A stretch of DNA of 64,000 nucleotides from Rhynchospora pubera (GCA_028095005.1 CM051463.1:3332295-3396294), one strand, 5' to 3'. Shown: positions 49,285 through 60,495, numbered from the stretch's first letter. The notes: a model not told the origin generated them from the letters alone. A program made the numbers and translations.

Positions 49285-49419
49285 AACCGAAAGGAGAGAG
49301 AGGAGGATTTTTTTGACCACTTCTCAGATTTCCCAAATCACACACACTCACTTAGAAAGAAAGGGGCATTTCCACAAACACTTGAGAGGTTAGCATAGAA
49401 AGTAGGTATAAAAAACGAT

Positions 49420-49902
49420 TCTGTTGGCACTGGCGAAGCCAGAGCAGGGCCCACAGTGGGCCTGGCCCACCCTATTTTTTGAATTTTTTAATACAAACTC
49501 CTACTTGGGCCCCCCAACTAAAATAAGAGCCACTAGCTAGTAGTCTTCTTTTTCTCTTCATCAGTCAAATTAGTTGTTAAAAATTTAACCATGTTCCTTC
49601 TTTACACATCTAACGAGTTTCTCACTCCTTTAATTCTTCTAGTACCGTTTCAATATTTCATTTGAGGGTACTTTGTTCCAAGTTTCAGGGATGAGGGATT
49701 GAGTTATGTGAGTCGATCTTAATAGACTATTGGAAAAGTTTTAATCCCATGGTTTCTTTTGTTGCATCTTGCATGATATAAAAAGTTACTTTTATTTTCA
49801 ATTTTGATGTATACAATCATATTCAATCGATTGGTCAAACAACTCGAAGTTTGATCTCGGCCTCCCCTTTTACCAAATCCTGGCTACGCCCCTGTCTGTT
49901 GG
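49420..49902. mobile_element. hAT transposon, 467 bp, exact 8-bp target duplication
   Basis: The element (49428-49894) starts CACTGGCGAAGCCAGA and ends TCCTGGCTACGCCCCTG, an imperfect inverted repeat of the CAGGGGCGKAGCCAGG type common in plant hAT elements. TCTGTTGG flanks both sides exactly (49420-49427 and 49895-49902). It is non-coding and interrupts the LTR-like leader. Confidence 0.9.
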
Positions 49903-51379
49903 TAATTGAAGAATCAAAAAGGTAAAGAGAAGAAAGACAAGTCAGGTAAGGCTGTAACGAGGTTGAATTTAATATGCGAATGCTTGATTTTGATGAAATT
50001 CGTATCTTGTATGTTCTTTGATGACTTCGATATGTTCTTTTTAGTAATTGATCCTGTTTCTTCGACTCTTTCGCCGTGGATTGGATTAGATAAATTTTCT
50101 CTGTTATGTGGTTTCTTATCTCAAGATCTGAAAGTTTAATTCATGGATTCCATGGCCTAGACGATCAGAAATCGGGAAAAGAAACGACGATTGTTCATTT
50201 GCAAGTCAGATTACGCCATAGTTTTGTTTAAAGTTTTATTCCCCGATCTGGAACCCTAGGTTAGGAATTCCTTAGCCTAAGCAATCAGGGACGAGAATTT
50301 AAGTTCAAACAATAAAGGATTTACCTTTCTTTGCTTTATTGGATTAATGTTGTTTCCTGTGTTCGATTTTTTTTTTTTTTTGATAGCAAGGGAGTCTAGG
50401 CTACAGATTCTGTAGCTTAGACAATTAGTGATCGAGTTATGATATTTCGCCTAAATAATTCGTGTTCCCTTTTGCTTAAACTTCTTCTTAATGCTTCTTT
50501 GAAATCTGGTTCCCCTGGGTCCCCTTTGGCTTCTCTCAATGATGGTCTAAACTGAGATCTTCCCAGAATTAGACTTGAAAGAAGCAACTTAGCTTGAGGT
50601 TTCTCTCTAGACTAAGTACATGTTGTGACTTAAATCAAAGCCTCTTTGGTTTAAGTCAAGGTTCTTTGATCTGAACTTGTATGAGTATAGGTCAAAGAAT
50701 CTCCTAAATGCATCTCGCATTTAGGCGACATGCTGTCCAAATTTCATTTGTTCATAGGTTAGTGGCAATAACAGTAAATGCAGGGACCTTAGAGAATGAA
50801 ATGTCTCTCTTATACAGTAGCTAAAATCGATTTAATTATTACTTCTTGTTGAGAATTGTCAGAAAATGAAGAACACTCTTGCAAAATACTGTATTTAGAT
50901 ACTGTAATACAGAAACCTCACTCAATGATTCCTCCTTGCATTCTCTATTAAGTTCTGGACCATATTGAGTAATATGCCATTATTATGGTGAGTACCCCAG
51001 ATTATTATTAAGAGTAATGTGTATTTATAGTTATCCTAATTGAAGTTGCTAATCATTGCAACAGGTATGAGGTAACTGCTGATTCATTGTTAAATGTCTA
51101 GTTTGATCAAATGGATATGACCATAACAGTGTTGCTTATTGATTTTGTAAAAACGCCCATTTAGTATGTGCGTTTTGGTTTGCTGCGTAAGTGCATTATA
51201 TAGCTTGGTGATTAAAGTTTCATGGACCATGCTAAAGTGAATGAACCTTCAATTAAATTATCTTGTGATCAGGAATTGCATGGCCAGACCAAGTAAAGTT
51301 GTGACGTGAAGCACATAGGAATATTGAATAATGTTACATGGTTTTAAAAATGTAAATTAAATTGCAATACTCAACAAAA

Positions 51380-52530
51380 TCTCTCCCAGAACTACACTAA
51401 CTGATGCTCACCATCGACGTCCAATTAGATGAACACAAAAGAAATTGAGCGTTGAATATCCTCTCTCTCACTGTCACAATCTGAAACGAGTTTGTTCTGG
51501 TACCATCTAATGCCTCTTAGGCTAATTGGTACTAAACCATCTTCCCCCGTATTAGTGTTTGGTACTCTCACCAAATGAAGGCAACGCGACCGAAACGAAA
51601 CCCACCATTGTGTTCTTCTCTCTGTCACGATTCTAGAGAGCCATGTCTTATGACTTGCGACGGCCGGAATCTGTAACGGATTAAAACCCGTCCTTCTCGC
51701 AAACCCGTTAACGAGAAATCCAACCCGTCTTCTCTAAATAATTTTTCCAGCGCCAAACACTTCTTCGATTTACTGTAGAAAAGAAGCGTGTAACCTGTCA
51801 GGAACCCGCCACACAAAACTAATATGAGGGATTAACCTCTTTCTGACGTCAGCATCTCCAGTCAGCTCCCATCAGCGACAGATCAGTGTCACTTTAGTCA
51901 TTTTAACTGATGTGGCCCAATCAGAAAATGCCACGGAAGCAAAGACTTAGAAAATTCATTAAAAATAATAGAAAACTCAGAAAAATACAAACGACACATC
52001 CATAAAATTCTAAAAATCAAAATAAATCAGATTCATTGATACTTTGATATGGAATTCGGTCAAAGTAGCGGCCTTTTGTATTTTAGAAGTATTTTCGCTT
52101 TAAAAATGGATTTTAGAAAATGAAATAAACTCCTTTATAAAATGCTAGGTATGTTCAAAAATAAGATTTCAAATATGCTACTTTCAAAAGCTAAATATAC
52201 TCAAGTATAAAAATATTTTCTGGAGTCAAAAAATACTCGATTATGGATATTTTCAAAAGCCTAAATGATTTCGAAAATGATATCTTTTAAGATCAAATGT
52301 CTTCCAAGATTGAGTATTTTGAAATAGAAAAGTGCTTTTAAAGGTCAAAAGTGCAAAGGCCAAAGTGAATAAAAATCATCAAAATCCCAAGTGAAACATC
52401 AAGAAATTAAAGGTCCAAACACGAAACCCAAAGTCAAAATCGAAACCTCTTCGTTCGAGGAAAAGTCCCTCGCTAGGGTTGAAATCGATCTTAGATTACT
52501 TAAAAATTAAATTCTTACGGGCCCCCTCGT
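51380..52530. other. Non-coding stretch before the 195/198-bp repeat
   Basis: Contains GC-richer segments around 51,540-51,830 and then A-rich sequence with many AAAATA and TTTTAGAAA words. No conserved protein is readable in any frame. It is probably part of the same LTR-like block. Confidence 0.35.
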
Positions 52531-52534
52531 CCAA

Positions 52535-53520
52535 AGAATTCTATTTTGTTCTCATAAGAAGATCGATTAAGATGATCCCGAGAACCGACTCTTATTAAGA
52601 AGACCGACTAAGATAGTCCCTAGGGTCGTTAAAAAACCAACTCTTATTAAGAAGACCGATCAAGATGGTCCCTAGGGTTGTAAAAGAACCAACTTTAGCT
52701 CAAAGGCACCACATGCCCCTAAGGTTGTAAAACTCCTCTTTTGTTCTCATAAGAAGATTGATTAAGATGATCCGGAGAACCGACTCTTATTAAGAAGACC
52801 GACTAAGATGGTCCCTAGGGTCGTTAAAGAACCAACTCTTATTAAGAAGATCGATCAAGATAGTCCCTAGGGTTGTAAAAGAACCAACTTTAGCTCAAAG
52901 ACGCCACATGCCCCTAAGGTTGTAAAACTCCTCTTTTGTTCTCATAAGAAGATCGATTAAGATGATCCCGAGAACTGACTCTTATTAAGAAGACCGACTA
53001 AGATGGTCCCTAGGGTCGTTAAAGAACCAACTCTTATTAAGAAGACCGATCAAGATGGTCCCTAGGGTTGTAAAAGAACCAACTTTCGCCGAAAGGTCGC
53101 CCAAGAGACCCCGAAGGTTGTAAAACTCCTCTTTTGTTCTCACAAGAAGACCGACTAAGATGGTCCCGAGAACCGACTCTTATTAAGAAGACCGACTAAG
53201 ATGGTCCCTAGGGTCGTTAAAGAACCAACTCTTATTAAGAAGACCGATCAAGATGGTCCCTAGGGTTGTAAAAGAACCAACTTTAGCTCAAAGGCGCCAC
53301 ATGCCCCTAAGGTTGTAAAACTCCTCTTTTGTTCTCACAAGAAGACCGACTAAGATGGTCCCGAGAACCGACTCTTATTAAGAAGACCGACTAAGATGGT
53401 CCCTAGGGTCGTTAAAGAACCAACTCTTATTAAGAAGACCGATCAAGATGGTCCCTAGGGTTGTAAAAGAACCAACTTTCGCCGAAAGGTCGCCCAAGAG
53501 ACCCCGAAGGTTGTAAAACT
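52535..53520 (+). repeat. Tandem repeat, five units of 195 or 198 bp
   Basis: The word GGTTGTAAAACTCCT recurs at 52,723, 52,918, 53,116, 53,311 and 53,509. Units ending TAGCTCAAAGGCGCCACATG are 195 bp, and units ending TCGCCGAAAGGTCGCCCAAG are 198 bp, in the order A, A, B, A, B. Each unit is itself built of shorter related blocks that repeat AAGAAGACCGACTAAGATGG and CCCTAGGGTCGTTAAAGAAC. The repeat has no sustained open frame. Confidence 0.95.
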
Positions 53521-54464
53521 CCTTTTCCTCTCACAAGAAGGCCAGTCATAGCCCCGAGAGTTCACCAAACGACTCCAAAACAATGCTAAATGAAGATTCA
53601 TTCCTTTGAAGCAAAGACTTCTTCTAAACCAAAATTCATTCTTTCTTAAGTCAAATTAGAAGTCTTTTGTCGATCCTTAATTGGGTCCCGTCTATTAAGT
53701 TTGGTACCATCAATTAAGTCCTCCACTATAGCACTCCCCAAGTGTCTTTCCTTAGCCCATTACGTCAATACCCTTCATGTCCCTTAATCAGAGGTTTCTG
53801 TAGGCAACTACGGGGTAATTAACAGTAGGGGCTCGCGCCTACTGGAAAGAAAGGACCCGCTAAATCAAGAAACTTCTTTAAGTAGCGACTCTGTATAGGG
53901 TTCTCTTGTTTCGAGAGATACCCGCCATAGAGATCGAAACCTTAAGGGAGGTGAATCTAAGGCTATGTTCCCATTGTTCTTCGAGAAATTTCTTCGAGGA
54001 GAATAATGACGAAAAAGCCGCGACAGATGGGTTTAAAGAGGATCAAGCGGGTAGATGATTTTGTAGATAAAGCTTCATCTTGGCCATGATTTTGCGTAAC
54101 TCTTTCTTAATTGCATCTCTAACTTGGTTATGTGAAACATGCCAGGATGAGAGGCTGCGCCTATATGTTGCAAATTTGTATGCTTATTATTTCATCTCAT
54201 TTTTCCTTTTAAAATTGTCTATGATGTCTAATTAAAGTCAGACAGGCACTTAATTATCAAGGCTAAACATTATGCAGTGGTACGGAAGAAAATTATTATA
54301 CCAAAACAAGAAAAACTATATAGCCTTAACTTTCACCTTTTGAACAACTTTAGCACTAACTTTATTATATCATATGGTTTCAAGAAATATACCAATCTGG
54401 CAGCTGGCTAGTTATTGAGATTGGTTAAAAGAAAAATCCAAATGATAAAGAGAAAGGAGCATAC

Positions 54465-54550
54465 AAAGGATCCATTAGGGGAGCCAAGCTTACATCTTTA
54501 GAAGATGACGGGAAGAAGTGATCAAAGAGCTGGTGCTCAAACTGGCATAC
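54465..54550 (-). pseudogene. COG3 exon piece (VCQFEHQLFDHFFPSSS exon)
   Basis: The minus strand encodes VCQFEHQLFDHFFPSSSKDV and then SLAPLMDPL. An acceptor (TTCATCAG) precedes it and a GTATGC donor follows, so exon borders are preserved. It matches the plant COG3 (Sec34) segment that in the protein lies immediately before the YLYDTLRP segment. Here it lies downstream of that exon in transcription direction, so the order is inverted. One Ser of the usual SEDVSSLAPL appears to be missing. COG3 is a lobe-A subunit of the conserved oligomeric Golgi complex, which tethers retrograde vesicles. Confidence 0.88.
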
Positions 54551-55494
54551 CTGATGAATATTCAAATAGTACCTTATAAGAATTAAATGAAATGCAAGAC
54601 TCAAGGATTTCAGATTTATAAGTAGATGATAATTCGAAATCTGTTGAAAAATAGAAAATACCAATTTCTCATAGGATTTCAGATTTATAAGTAGATGCAA
54701 ATAAAAGAAGTGCTACCAGTTACCTGAGCATAAAACACGAAATTCTAAAAGGTGCATTTAAGGTCATATGTCACACATAAGATGGACATGGTTGTGTTGA
54801 TAAGAGCTAACCCGGTCTTCCAAATAATAGCATCATAAATTGACACAATAGACACAAGATAGAAGTTAGTTTGGTTAATTTGTAGCACATTCAGCTGATA
54901 GTAGTACAAATTCAAACCCAAACGTGACAGTTTGATTGTTTTAAAATAATTTTCATGTTCACTACCGAATATACATCCCAATTAGTCGATCACTATATCT
55001 GTTACTGTCATGTCTACTCCTGACAATTAGGTCAATATAGATATATCATGAGCTGCTAACTGGTGATATGTGAGAACACTAAAGCACCATGTCAGGTCTT
55101 AGTCAGGTTAGGTGGGGTTGGCATGACAAGTCTATGGATGGGTCAGATGGGAGATTACTACCCTAAGCATAGTCTACAAAGTACAAACCACGAAAAATTT
55201 CTTTCATGGACTACCCTTCTCCTTTTGCCTTAAAAGATCCCAAACTAACCTCTCTACAGAATGCGGAAAGTGGAAACTAATAGGAAAAACTGAATGTAAT
55301 AATTCATTAGATAAACTAAAACAAAATCATAGTTCATTCTTTAACATATATTTGAGCATGTGAGATATGCATCATACTACATGAATATGCAATAAACTTC
55401 AATAATTTATTGGGTTGTCCATTGCTATTCAAGTAAAACCTCACATTTACAGTCAAGTATTAAAAAAGAAGAGCTCTGAATGAATGTTTACCAC

Positions 55495-55711
55495 CTCGCA
55501 GATGTGGGTACGAGCACAGAAGGCAAGTCTCACATGGATGTCAGCCAAGATTTTCTGCAGTGTAGGCCGTAGCCCAGCGACCGATTCATCTCTCCTGCTC
55601 AGCTGTTCACCAAGGACCTCAACTTTTAGTATGTCAACAAGTTCACACAAGGCATCCAGGTTGGCCTCATGTATCAGCCTCAGTCGAAATGTGTCGTACA
55701 GATAATTGCAT
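55495..55711 (-). pseudogene. COG3 exon piece (YLYDTFRLRLIHE to RTHI)
   Basis: The minus strand encodes CNYLYDTFRLRLIHEANLDA, LCELVDILKVEVLGEQLSRR, DESVAGLRPTLQKILADIHV and RLAFCARTHICE, a very good match to a late part of plant COG3. A TTTTGGCAG acceptor and a GAG/GTGGTA donor bound it. Family proteins read RARTHIRDE at the end, so a codon is lost and an Arg changed. It remains open by itself, but it sits before the exon at 54,465-54,550 although it should follow it. Confidence 0.9.
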
Positions 55712-56120
55712 CTGCCAAAATGAAATTTTTATAGTCAGTTACTTAGTTTCACACATATAAGGGCACCTGACAAGCATTGGTAAACATAAAAGTAAAGCAT
55801 GTTTCAGTTTAATTAAATGTTAATGCTTAAAGTTAGAAAGTTTAATTTTCTTAACCATAAATGTTATGAAGCTCAAATATAAACTGGACATCCAACGACT
55901 TATTGTTTATATGGCATCTACGTCAGGTTTAAAGAAAACAAATATTACATTTTGTTAGTGAAAAGAAAGGCAAAACTTGTGGCTGGTTATGAAATTACAG
56001 AACTAATTATCACTTATAAGAATGAAATACAACTTTCTAAAAAGCACAACTACTAAACTAGATAGCAATAATCAAAAGTCTCATGGCAACCTGAAAATAC
56101 TTGAAATGTATAAACCTTAC

Positions 56121-56198
56121 ATTGTCAAGTTCATCAAAATAGTTAAGCCGACTTCGAAGTGCATCAGAAAATTCAATTAATCTTTACTTCTCCACTGA
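56121..56198 (-). pseudogene. COG3 exon piece with premature stop (RLIEFSDALRSRLNYFDELDN)
   Basis: The minus strand reads VEK-stop-RLIEFSDALRSRLNYFDELD. The family has EKQRLIEFAEALRSKLNYFDELEN at the end of the N-terminal Sec34 region, so CAA (Gln) has become TAA. An acceptor (GCACAG) and a GTAAGG donor remain. The many exons between this one and the late exon at 55.7 kb are absent. Together with the swapped order, this shows a dead, shuffled copy. Confidence 0.88.
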
Positions 56199-56199
56199 C

Positions 56200-57500
56200 T
56201 GTGCTTTTTCAAGGTGAAACACATGGAATTAGTTAAGTCAAAAGTAAATTTCTTGATAAATAAGTCTTCAGTGTACAATAGCTTATTAACATTACTAGCC
56301 TTTCAGTGCTATTCAGAATGGTGATGTTAGGCCTATATATGTGGCTATGTGTGCTTAGTTTTCAATACAAATACCCTTAAGTAATATCAAACAGAAGAAG
56401 AAAGAAAAACTAAAGAGAACTTATCAAGTTCTATGCAACACTGGGCTTATTCTTCCAGTAACTAACTTGACTCACATCTTCTGAGAAAACGAAGCACTTT
56501 CAAGCATCAAAGCATCAGTGGCCACTGGGCGAATGCCACGATTCTGCTACAGATCCGAAACGCCAACGACAGTCTTCTCTCCTTTTTTTTTTTTTTTTTT
56601 TGAATACTGAATAGTATAGTGGTACTAATCACTACTCACTAGCAAGCTTTCTCCTCTCATCTGTACTCTGTAGGCTGTAGCCTATAGGATGTGAGTCGGT
56701 CACTCTCACTTCTTCACTGGGCTTGGGCCGAAAGCGAGTAACAAAGAAATAATAATAATGTGACCTGGGCCCTTAGCCCTTGGCCTGCCAACAGATCTTC
56801 TCGATTTCAATGCTCTCATTTTTGTTTTACAATCGTAATAAACAACCAAGAATCATAAAGTATTTGGTCTTCAGGCTCAGGGTTTACTTTTCATTAACTA
56901 ATATTCCGTCGATCAAATTTTTCAAAAAAAAAATAAATAAATAAATTGATAGGAGAAAACAAGCCACCTAATTAAGGAATATTAATTAATAAGATTTGAA
57001 ATTGAAATATTATATTTTCCTTTTGCTATCATTTTGGTTAAATGACTTTTTTACAATTTCTTAATATTTTGCATGAATATAAAAGTTTATATTAAAAAAA
57101 GCAAGGCTACTAAGATTCTTTAATTTTATTTACTGTGAGTTAAACCTCAATTAATATACATTTTACCTCAATTAATATACATTTTACCCTTCCAGTTGTA
57201 GAGGATGAGATGATAAGACACATATTTAAGAACGATTAATTAGATCGAACACATAGCTAGCATTAATTAATAACTCACAACATATTACACAGAATACAAC
57301 AGTACACATCATCCAAACTCACACAAAGATGACACATGGCAATACAACACACAACATCCAAACTCTAGAATTAAGCTACCACAAACTCGGCCTTAAACAG
57401 CTAACTCCTCCTAAAATAAACCTAACGCTAAACAGACAGCTAATTAACTCCCAACTAAACTACAGCACGCCACACTACACCACACAGCACACCACAGCAC
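56200..57500. other. Spacer upstream of the COG3 pieces, no gene seen
   Basis: It holds a T19 run at about 56,584-56,602 followed by GAATACTG, possibly the tail of a retroposon on the minus strand, and AT-rich DNA. The direct repeat ACCTCAATTAATATACATTTT occurs twice near 57,146-57,187. Confidence 0.4.
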
Positions 57501-57522
57501 CACAACCAAGCCCACCACGTAC

Positions 57523-57750
57523 TCACTTGTTGGTGGTATGGCTTTTGTTGGGGTGGCTCTTGCCGACCTTGTCGGCAGGCTGGGAGCGAGAGTGCCCAGG
57601 CTTCATGAGTGGTGGTTTCGGATTGGAAGTCTGAGCCATGGCTATTCCATCGTCCGTACGATCACCAACATCGTGTTTGTTAAAACGATGGTCATTAATT
57701 TGTTTGATGGTGGCAAAGGTGGCATTGCACATGATGCATCTAAAAGGCAT
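57523..57750 (-). CDS. Small single C2H2 zinc-finger protein, copy 1
   Basis: A 75-residue protein. One finger occupies residues 5-26: C-x2-C-x12-H-x4-H in CIMCNATFATIKQINDHRFN then KH. A polar, basic tail follows, with TSNPKPPLMKPGHSRSQPAD and KVGKSHPNKSHTTNK. A TATA box (TATAAAATGGC on the minus strand, 57,851-57,861) lies about 100 bp before the ATG. It is clearly homologous to the copies at 58,088 and 61,171, sharing the finger, the NPKP motif and the PxDKV(G/R)K motif. I recognise no named family. The finger suggests nucleic-acid or protein binding, but function is unknown. Confidence 0.65.
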   Translation of the reverse strand: MPFRCIMCNATFATIKQINDHRFNKHDVGDRTDDGIAMAQTSNPKPPLMKPGHSRSQPADKVGKSHPNKSHTTNK

Positions 57751-57770
57751 TGTTGTATATAGGCTTGTAG

Positions 57771-58088
57771 CTAGCTGGGTGGGTGGCTGATATTGAGATT
57801 GATATTGTAAGGTTGAGTTTGGGTGGCGCTGTTGTTGGGAACTAGGGATGCCATTTTATAGGTACCCGGGTGGGAATGAACCGGAGTGGTGGTTGTTTTT
57901 CTCACCTTGTCAACAGGACACGACCTCAAATGACCGGGATTGACATATGAGGGCTTTGGATTATTTGTGGTTGCTGCAGCTATCTCCTCGTCGGTGAGAC
58001 CACCCTCACCGTGCTTGGTGTTCTGATGAGCATTGATAAGGTCTAGGTTTGAGAATTTTGCGTTGCATAAAACACAAGTGAACACCAT
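57771..58088 (-). CDS. Small single C2H2 zinc-finger protein, copy 2, with altered C-terminus
   Basis: A 105-residue protein. Its finger is CVLCNAKFSNLDLINAHQNT then KH (C-x2-C-x12-H-x4-H). GLTDEEIAAATTNNPKPSYV and CPVDKVRKT follow. A TATA box (CTATAAAAATGG on the minus strand, about 58,171-58,182) lies about 85 bp upstream, and its surroundings match the promoter of copy 1. After KVRKT the frame leaves family homology and runs through the promoter of copy 1: TYKMASLVPNN is translated from TATAAAATGGCATCCC. So the native end was lost by a deletion or duplication junction, and the last roughly 30 residues are accidental. Confidence 0.62.
   Translation of the reverse strand: MVFTCVLCNAKFSNLDLINAHQNTKHGEGGLTDEEIAAATTNNPKPSYVNPGHLRSCPVDKVRKTTTTPVHSHPGTYKMASLVPNNSATQTQPYNINLNISHPPS
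57851..57861 (-). promoter_or_regulatory. TATA box of zinc-finger copy 1
   Basis: CTATAAAATGGCATCCC on the minus strand, about 100 bp before the ATG at 57,750. It has the same word order as the copy-2 promoter and overlaps the C-terminal coding frame of copy 2. Confidence 0.6.
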
Positions 58089-58170
58089 TGTTTGGCCTTG
58101 GGTGAGGTTTGAAGGGACTGAGAAGTGAGGATGGCAGATGGGTATGTGTTGTTGGGACTGTGTGGGGATG

Positions 58171-58182
58171 CCATTTTTATAG
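58171..58182 (-). promoter_or_regulatory. TATA box of zinc-finger copy 2
   Basis: ATCTATAAAAATGGCATCCC on the minus strand, about 85 bp before the ATG at 58,088, followed by a CA-rich leader. Confidence 0.6.
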
Positions 58183-58204
58183 ATCGATGAGAGCGTCTTT
58201 ACTG

Positions 58205-58300
58205 GATGAGAGAGAGAGAGAGAGGTGATGGGCTAGTGTCCGAGAGGTAGATGGAAGAGGCAACAAATCAATGGAGCGAGAGAGAGAGAGGAAGACAGGA
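58205..58300. repeat. (GA)n microsatellite stretches
   Basis: Two AGAGAGAGAG tracts about 60 bp apart upstream of zinc-finger copy 2. GA repeats are frequent in plant promoters, but no function can be shown here. Confidence 0.85.
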
Positions 58301-58329
58301 AGACGAAAGAGGAACATTGTGAGAACTGA

Positions 58330-59908
58330 GAGGAGACGAGTTTATTATGACTTATGAGGTCTGGAGACGATAGGTCGCCTTTTAAACTCACCATGATCCC
58401 TCCTTTTCACTAATCACCACTGGTCACAGTCTCATAGACCAGTCAAAATGATTTATGCATGCACGCATGCCCTTTTCCCTTATCTCCTTCCTTTACTCAA
58501 AATCAAGCCTCCTATAAACTCTCTAATGCATATCCTTCAAACATAATCAATAACATTCTTCTGACAAATGGGACCAAGTATAAATAAAATTATTGTTATA
58601 CTTATATATGTCAACAAGGAGAAGATGCATACTATACTATGGCTCCGTTTGGATCAGATACCGGAAAATTTCATATTGGTATGTCAATGTCAGTGAACTG
58701 TAGGATGGTTATGGTCCATGGTCAAATCTCTTATATAGGCTCTGTTTGAATGGTGTGGAAATAAGAAGAATAAGATAAAAAATATTAGGAAGTGTGAAGC
58801 AAAGTGTTCCTAAAAAACACATTCAAGGTATTACTAATCTCATACCTGTGCATAATTGAAAATCTCACCACGAGCAACATATTGACAATACTGAACCTGT
58901 GAAAAGAAAATATGATATGAATTTTATTTTTGGAATTTTCAGCACAGATGTAAAGATACAATGCTCCAGTAAAATTTATCTATGTTTACAAAGGACATAT
59001 TCTTTATTTATTTATTTTTTTAAAAAAAAAGAAAGCACTGTCACGGGTGAGACAGTCACGAAAGTAAGAAATTAAGAGTTCAAAGTAAGATAACCTTAAT
59101 AGAGCTAATCCATTTTAGATTGTTTTGCTCATCATTAATGCAAGTAATTAATAGTAGCTAGCTACGACATGTTGGCATGTTGCTCGTGCAATTCTTGATA
59201 AATTGGCGGACAATTTATCATCATATTTCATTTATACATCTACGTACGTAGCTATGTGGTTAGCAGTACTATAATTGGAGGAATATTCCAAGGAGATGGT
59301 TTTTCTCAAATAAAAAAAAAAGGAAAATGGTTGAGCCGAGGCGACACGCCTTTGTGCTTGTGCCTGTGGGTCCGTGGGGGCATGCAGCTGCATTTGGCAT
59401 TAATTGGTGTCACTTGATGAGAAACAACGGAAATGTTCAGTTCAGGTGGATTAATTAGTACTCGATGTGGTAAAGCTTCCTCAAGTTTAATTAGCCTTCG
59501 TTTATCTTATTATAATAAATATTTTTTTGGCGTTTAGAGCTCCAAATTTATCTGAAATTTAATTGAGAGGATTATTTACATGGATACGTACTTGATGTGG
59601 CAACTTAGAATTAAGAACTAATTAAAATATATACTTTTCTAATGAATCTGGTAATGCATTATGCATGTCTTTCATTCCGAGGATACTTAAAAAATCAATA
59701 CGTTATTTCTAATTTATATTTTATATGTAACTTAAAAAGTAAATTCCCAAAGTGAAGATAGCTTTCACAACCGAATTTTGTTACTAGTCATGATGAAGAC
59801 TTTAATCGCAGACTCGCAATGTAAACTGTGAAATGAATAACTCAACCAAACAAAACGATGAGTTAATATTATAATAATAAACACACATCGAGATCACGTG
59901 CTGAGAAT
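58330..59908. other. Intergenic DNA, no gene seen
   Basis: Contains GGCTCCGTTTGGATC (58,643) and GGCTCTGTTTGAATG (58,739), words typical of short inverted-repeat elements, but I could not pair them as ends. The rest is AT-rich with homopolymers. Confidence 0.4.
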
Positions 59909-60240
59909 GTAGCGATTAGACCTGTCAACGGCATCCGTTTGCCGTTTCGCCATCATGTTTCGGCTAAAACGAAACGGTTTGTGGCATAGAAATATATACC
60001 GTTTTCTAAATGGAACGGTAAGTGGCACAGCTAGTTGTACCGTTTCGACTGTTTCAATCTCATTTCAAACCGTTTAATGTGTAATTTGTGAAGTGGAACG
60101 GTTGATGGCACAAAAATCTGTTTCGTTTAATTAGTGGAACGGTAAGTGGCAATACCGATTGCATACCGTTTATAAATGGCACGATAACGGTAGAGGGTGA
60201 TTTCGTGCCTTTTAAAACGTTAGACAGCCCTGGTAGCGAT
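59909..60240. mobile_element. hAT-type MITE, 316 bp, exact 8-bp target duplication
   Basis: The element (59917-60232) starts TAGACCTGTCAACGG and ends CGTTAGACAGCCCTG, flanked by exact GTAGCGAT copies (59909-59916 and 60233-60240). The interior has repeated subterminal words GGAACGGTAAGTGGCA and ACCGTTT in both orientations, as expected for transposase-binding sites. No coding frame. Confidence 0.92.
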
Positions 60241-60495
60241 TCAAGCATTCATCCACTCACAAGTCACATAGACGTACAGTAGACCAGTTAATTCAAAATG
60301 ATTCAGGCATGCCTTTTTCCCTTTCTATCTCTCCATCCTTTACTCAAATTATATGTCAGCAAGGAGATGCATACATAGAAAATTGTAAAAGTGACCTTGC
60401 TAATATGAGGACAACAATTAATAGGGGCGCATCATTGACATGGCATGGGCGCATGGCAGCTCCGAATCTAATATTTCCTACATCACTTTGAAGTT

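Larger units (their letters stand above)
48400..54060 (+). mobile_element. Possible long LTR or non-coding part of a gypsy/Tat-type element
   Basis: A promoter-like CCTATAAAAGGAGAACC at 49,271 is followed by GA-rich and CACACACTCACTT leader sequence. Further on lie a 195/198-bp tandem repeat and AGTAGGGGCTCGCGCCTACT with AAGTAGCGACTCTGTATAGG at about 53,827-53,905. Those last words are like ones found near the LTR/leader boundary of large Tat/Ogre-type gypsy elements, from memory. No gag-pol frame, matching LTR or primer-binding site is identified, and the borders are guesses. Confidence 0.35.

Noticed and set aside
54465..56198. Working COG3 gene on the minus strand
   Set aside because: Exon order is wrong, most exons are missing and one exon has an in-frame stop.
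58643..58760. Short MITE between GGCTCCGTTTGGATC and GGCTCTGTTTGAATG
   Set aside because: The two words are in the same orientation, not inverted, and no target duplication was found.
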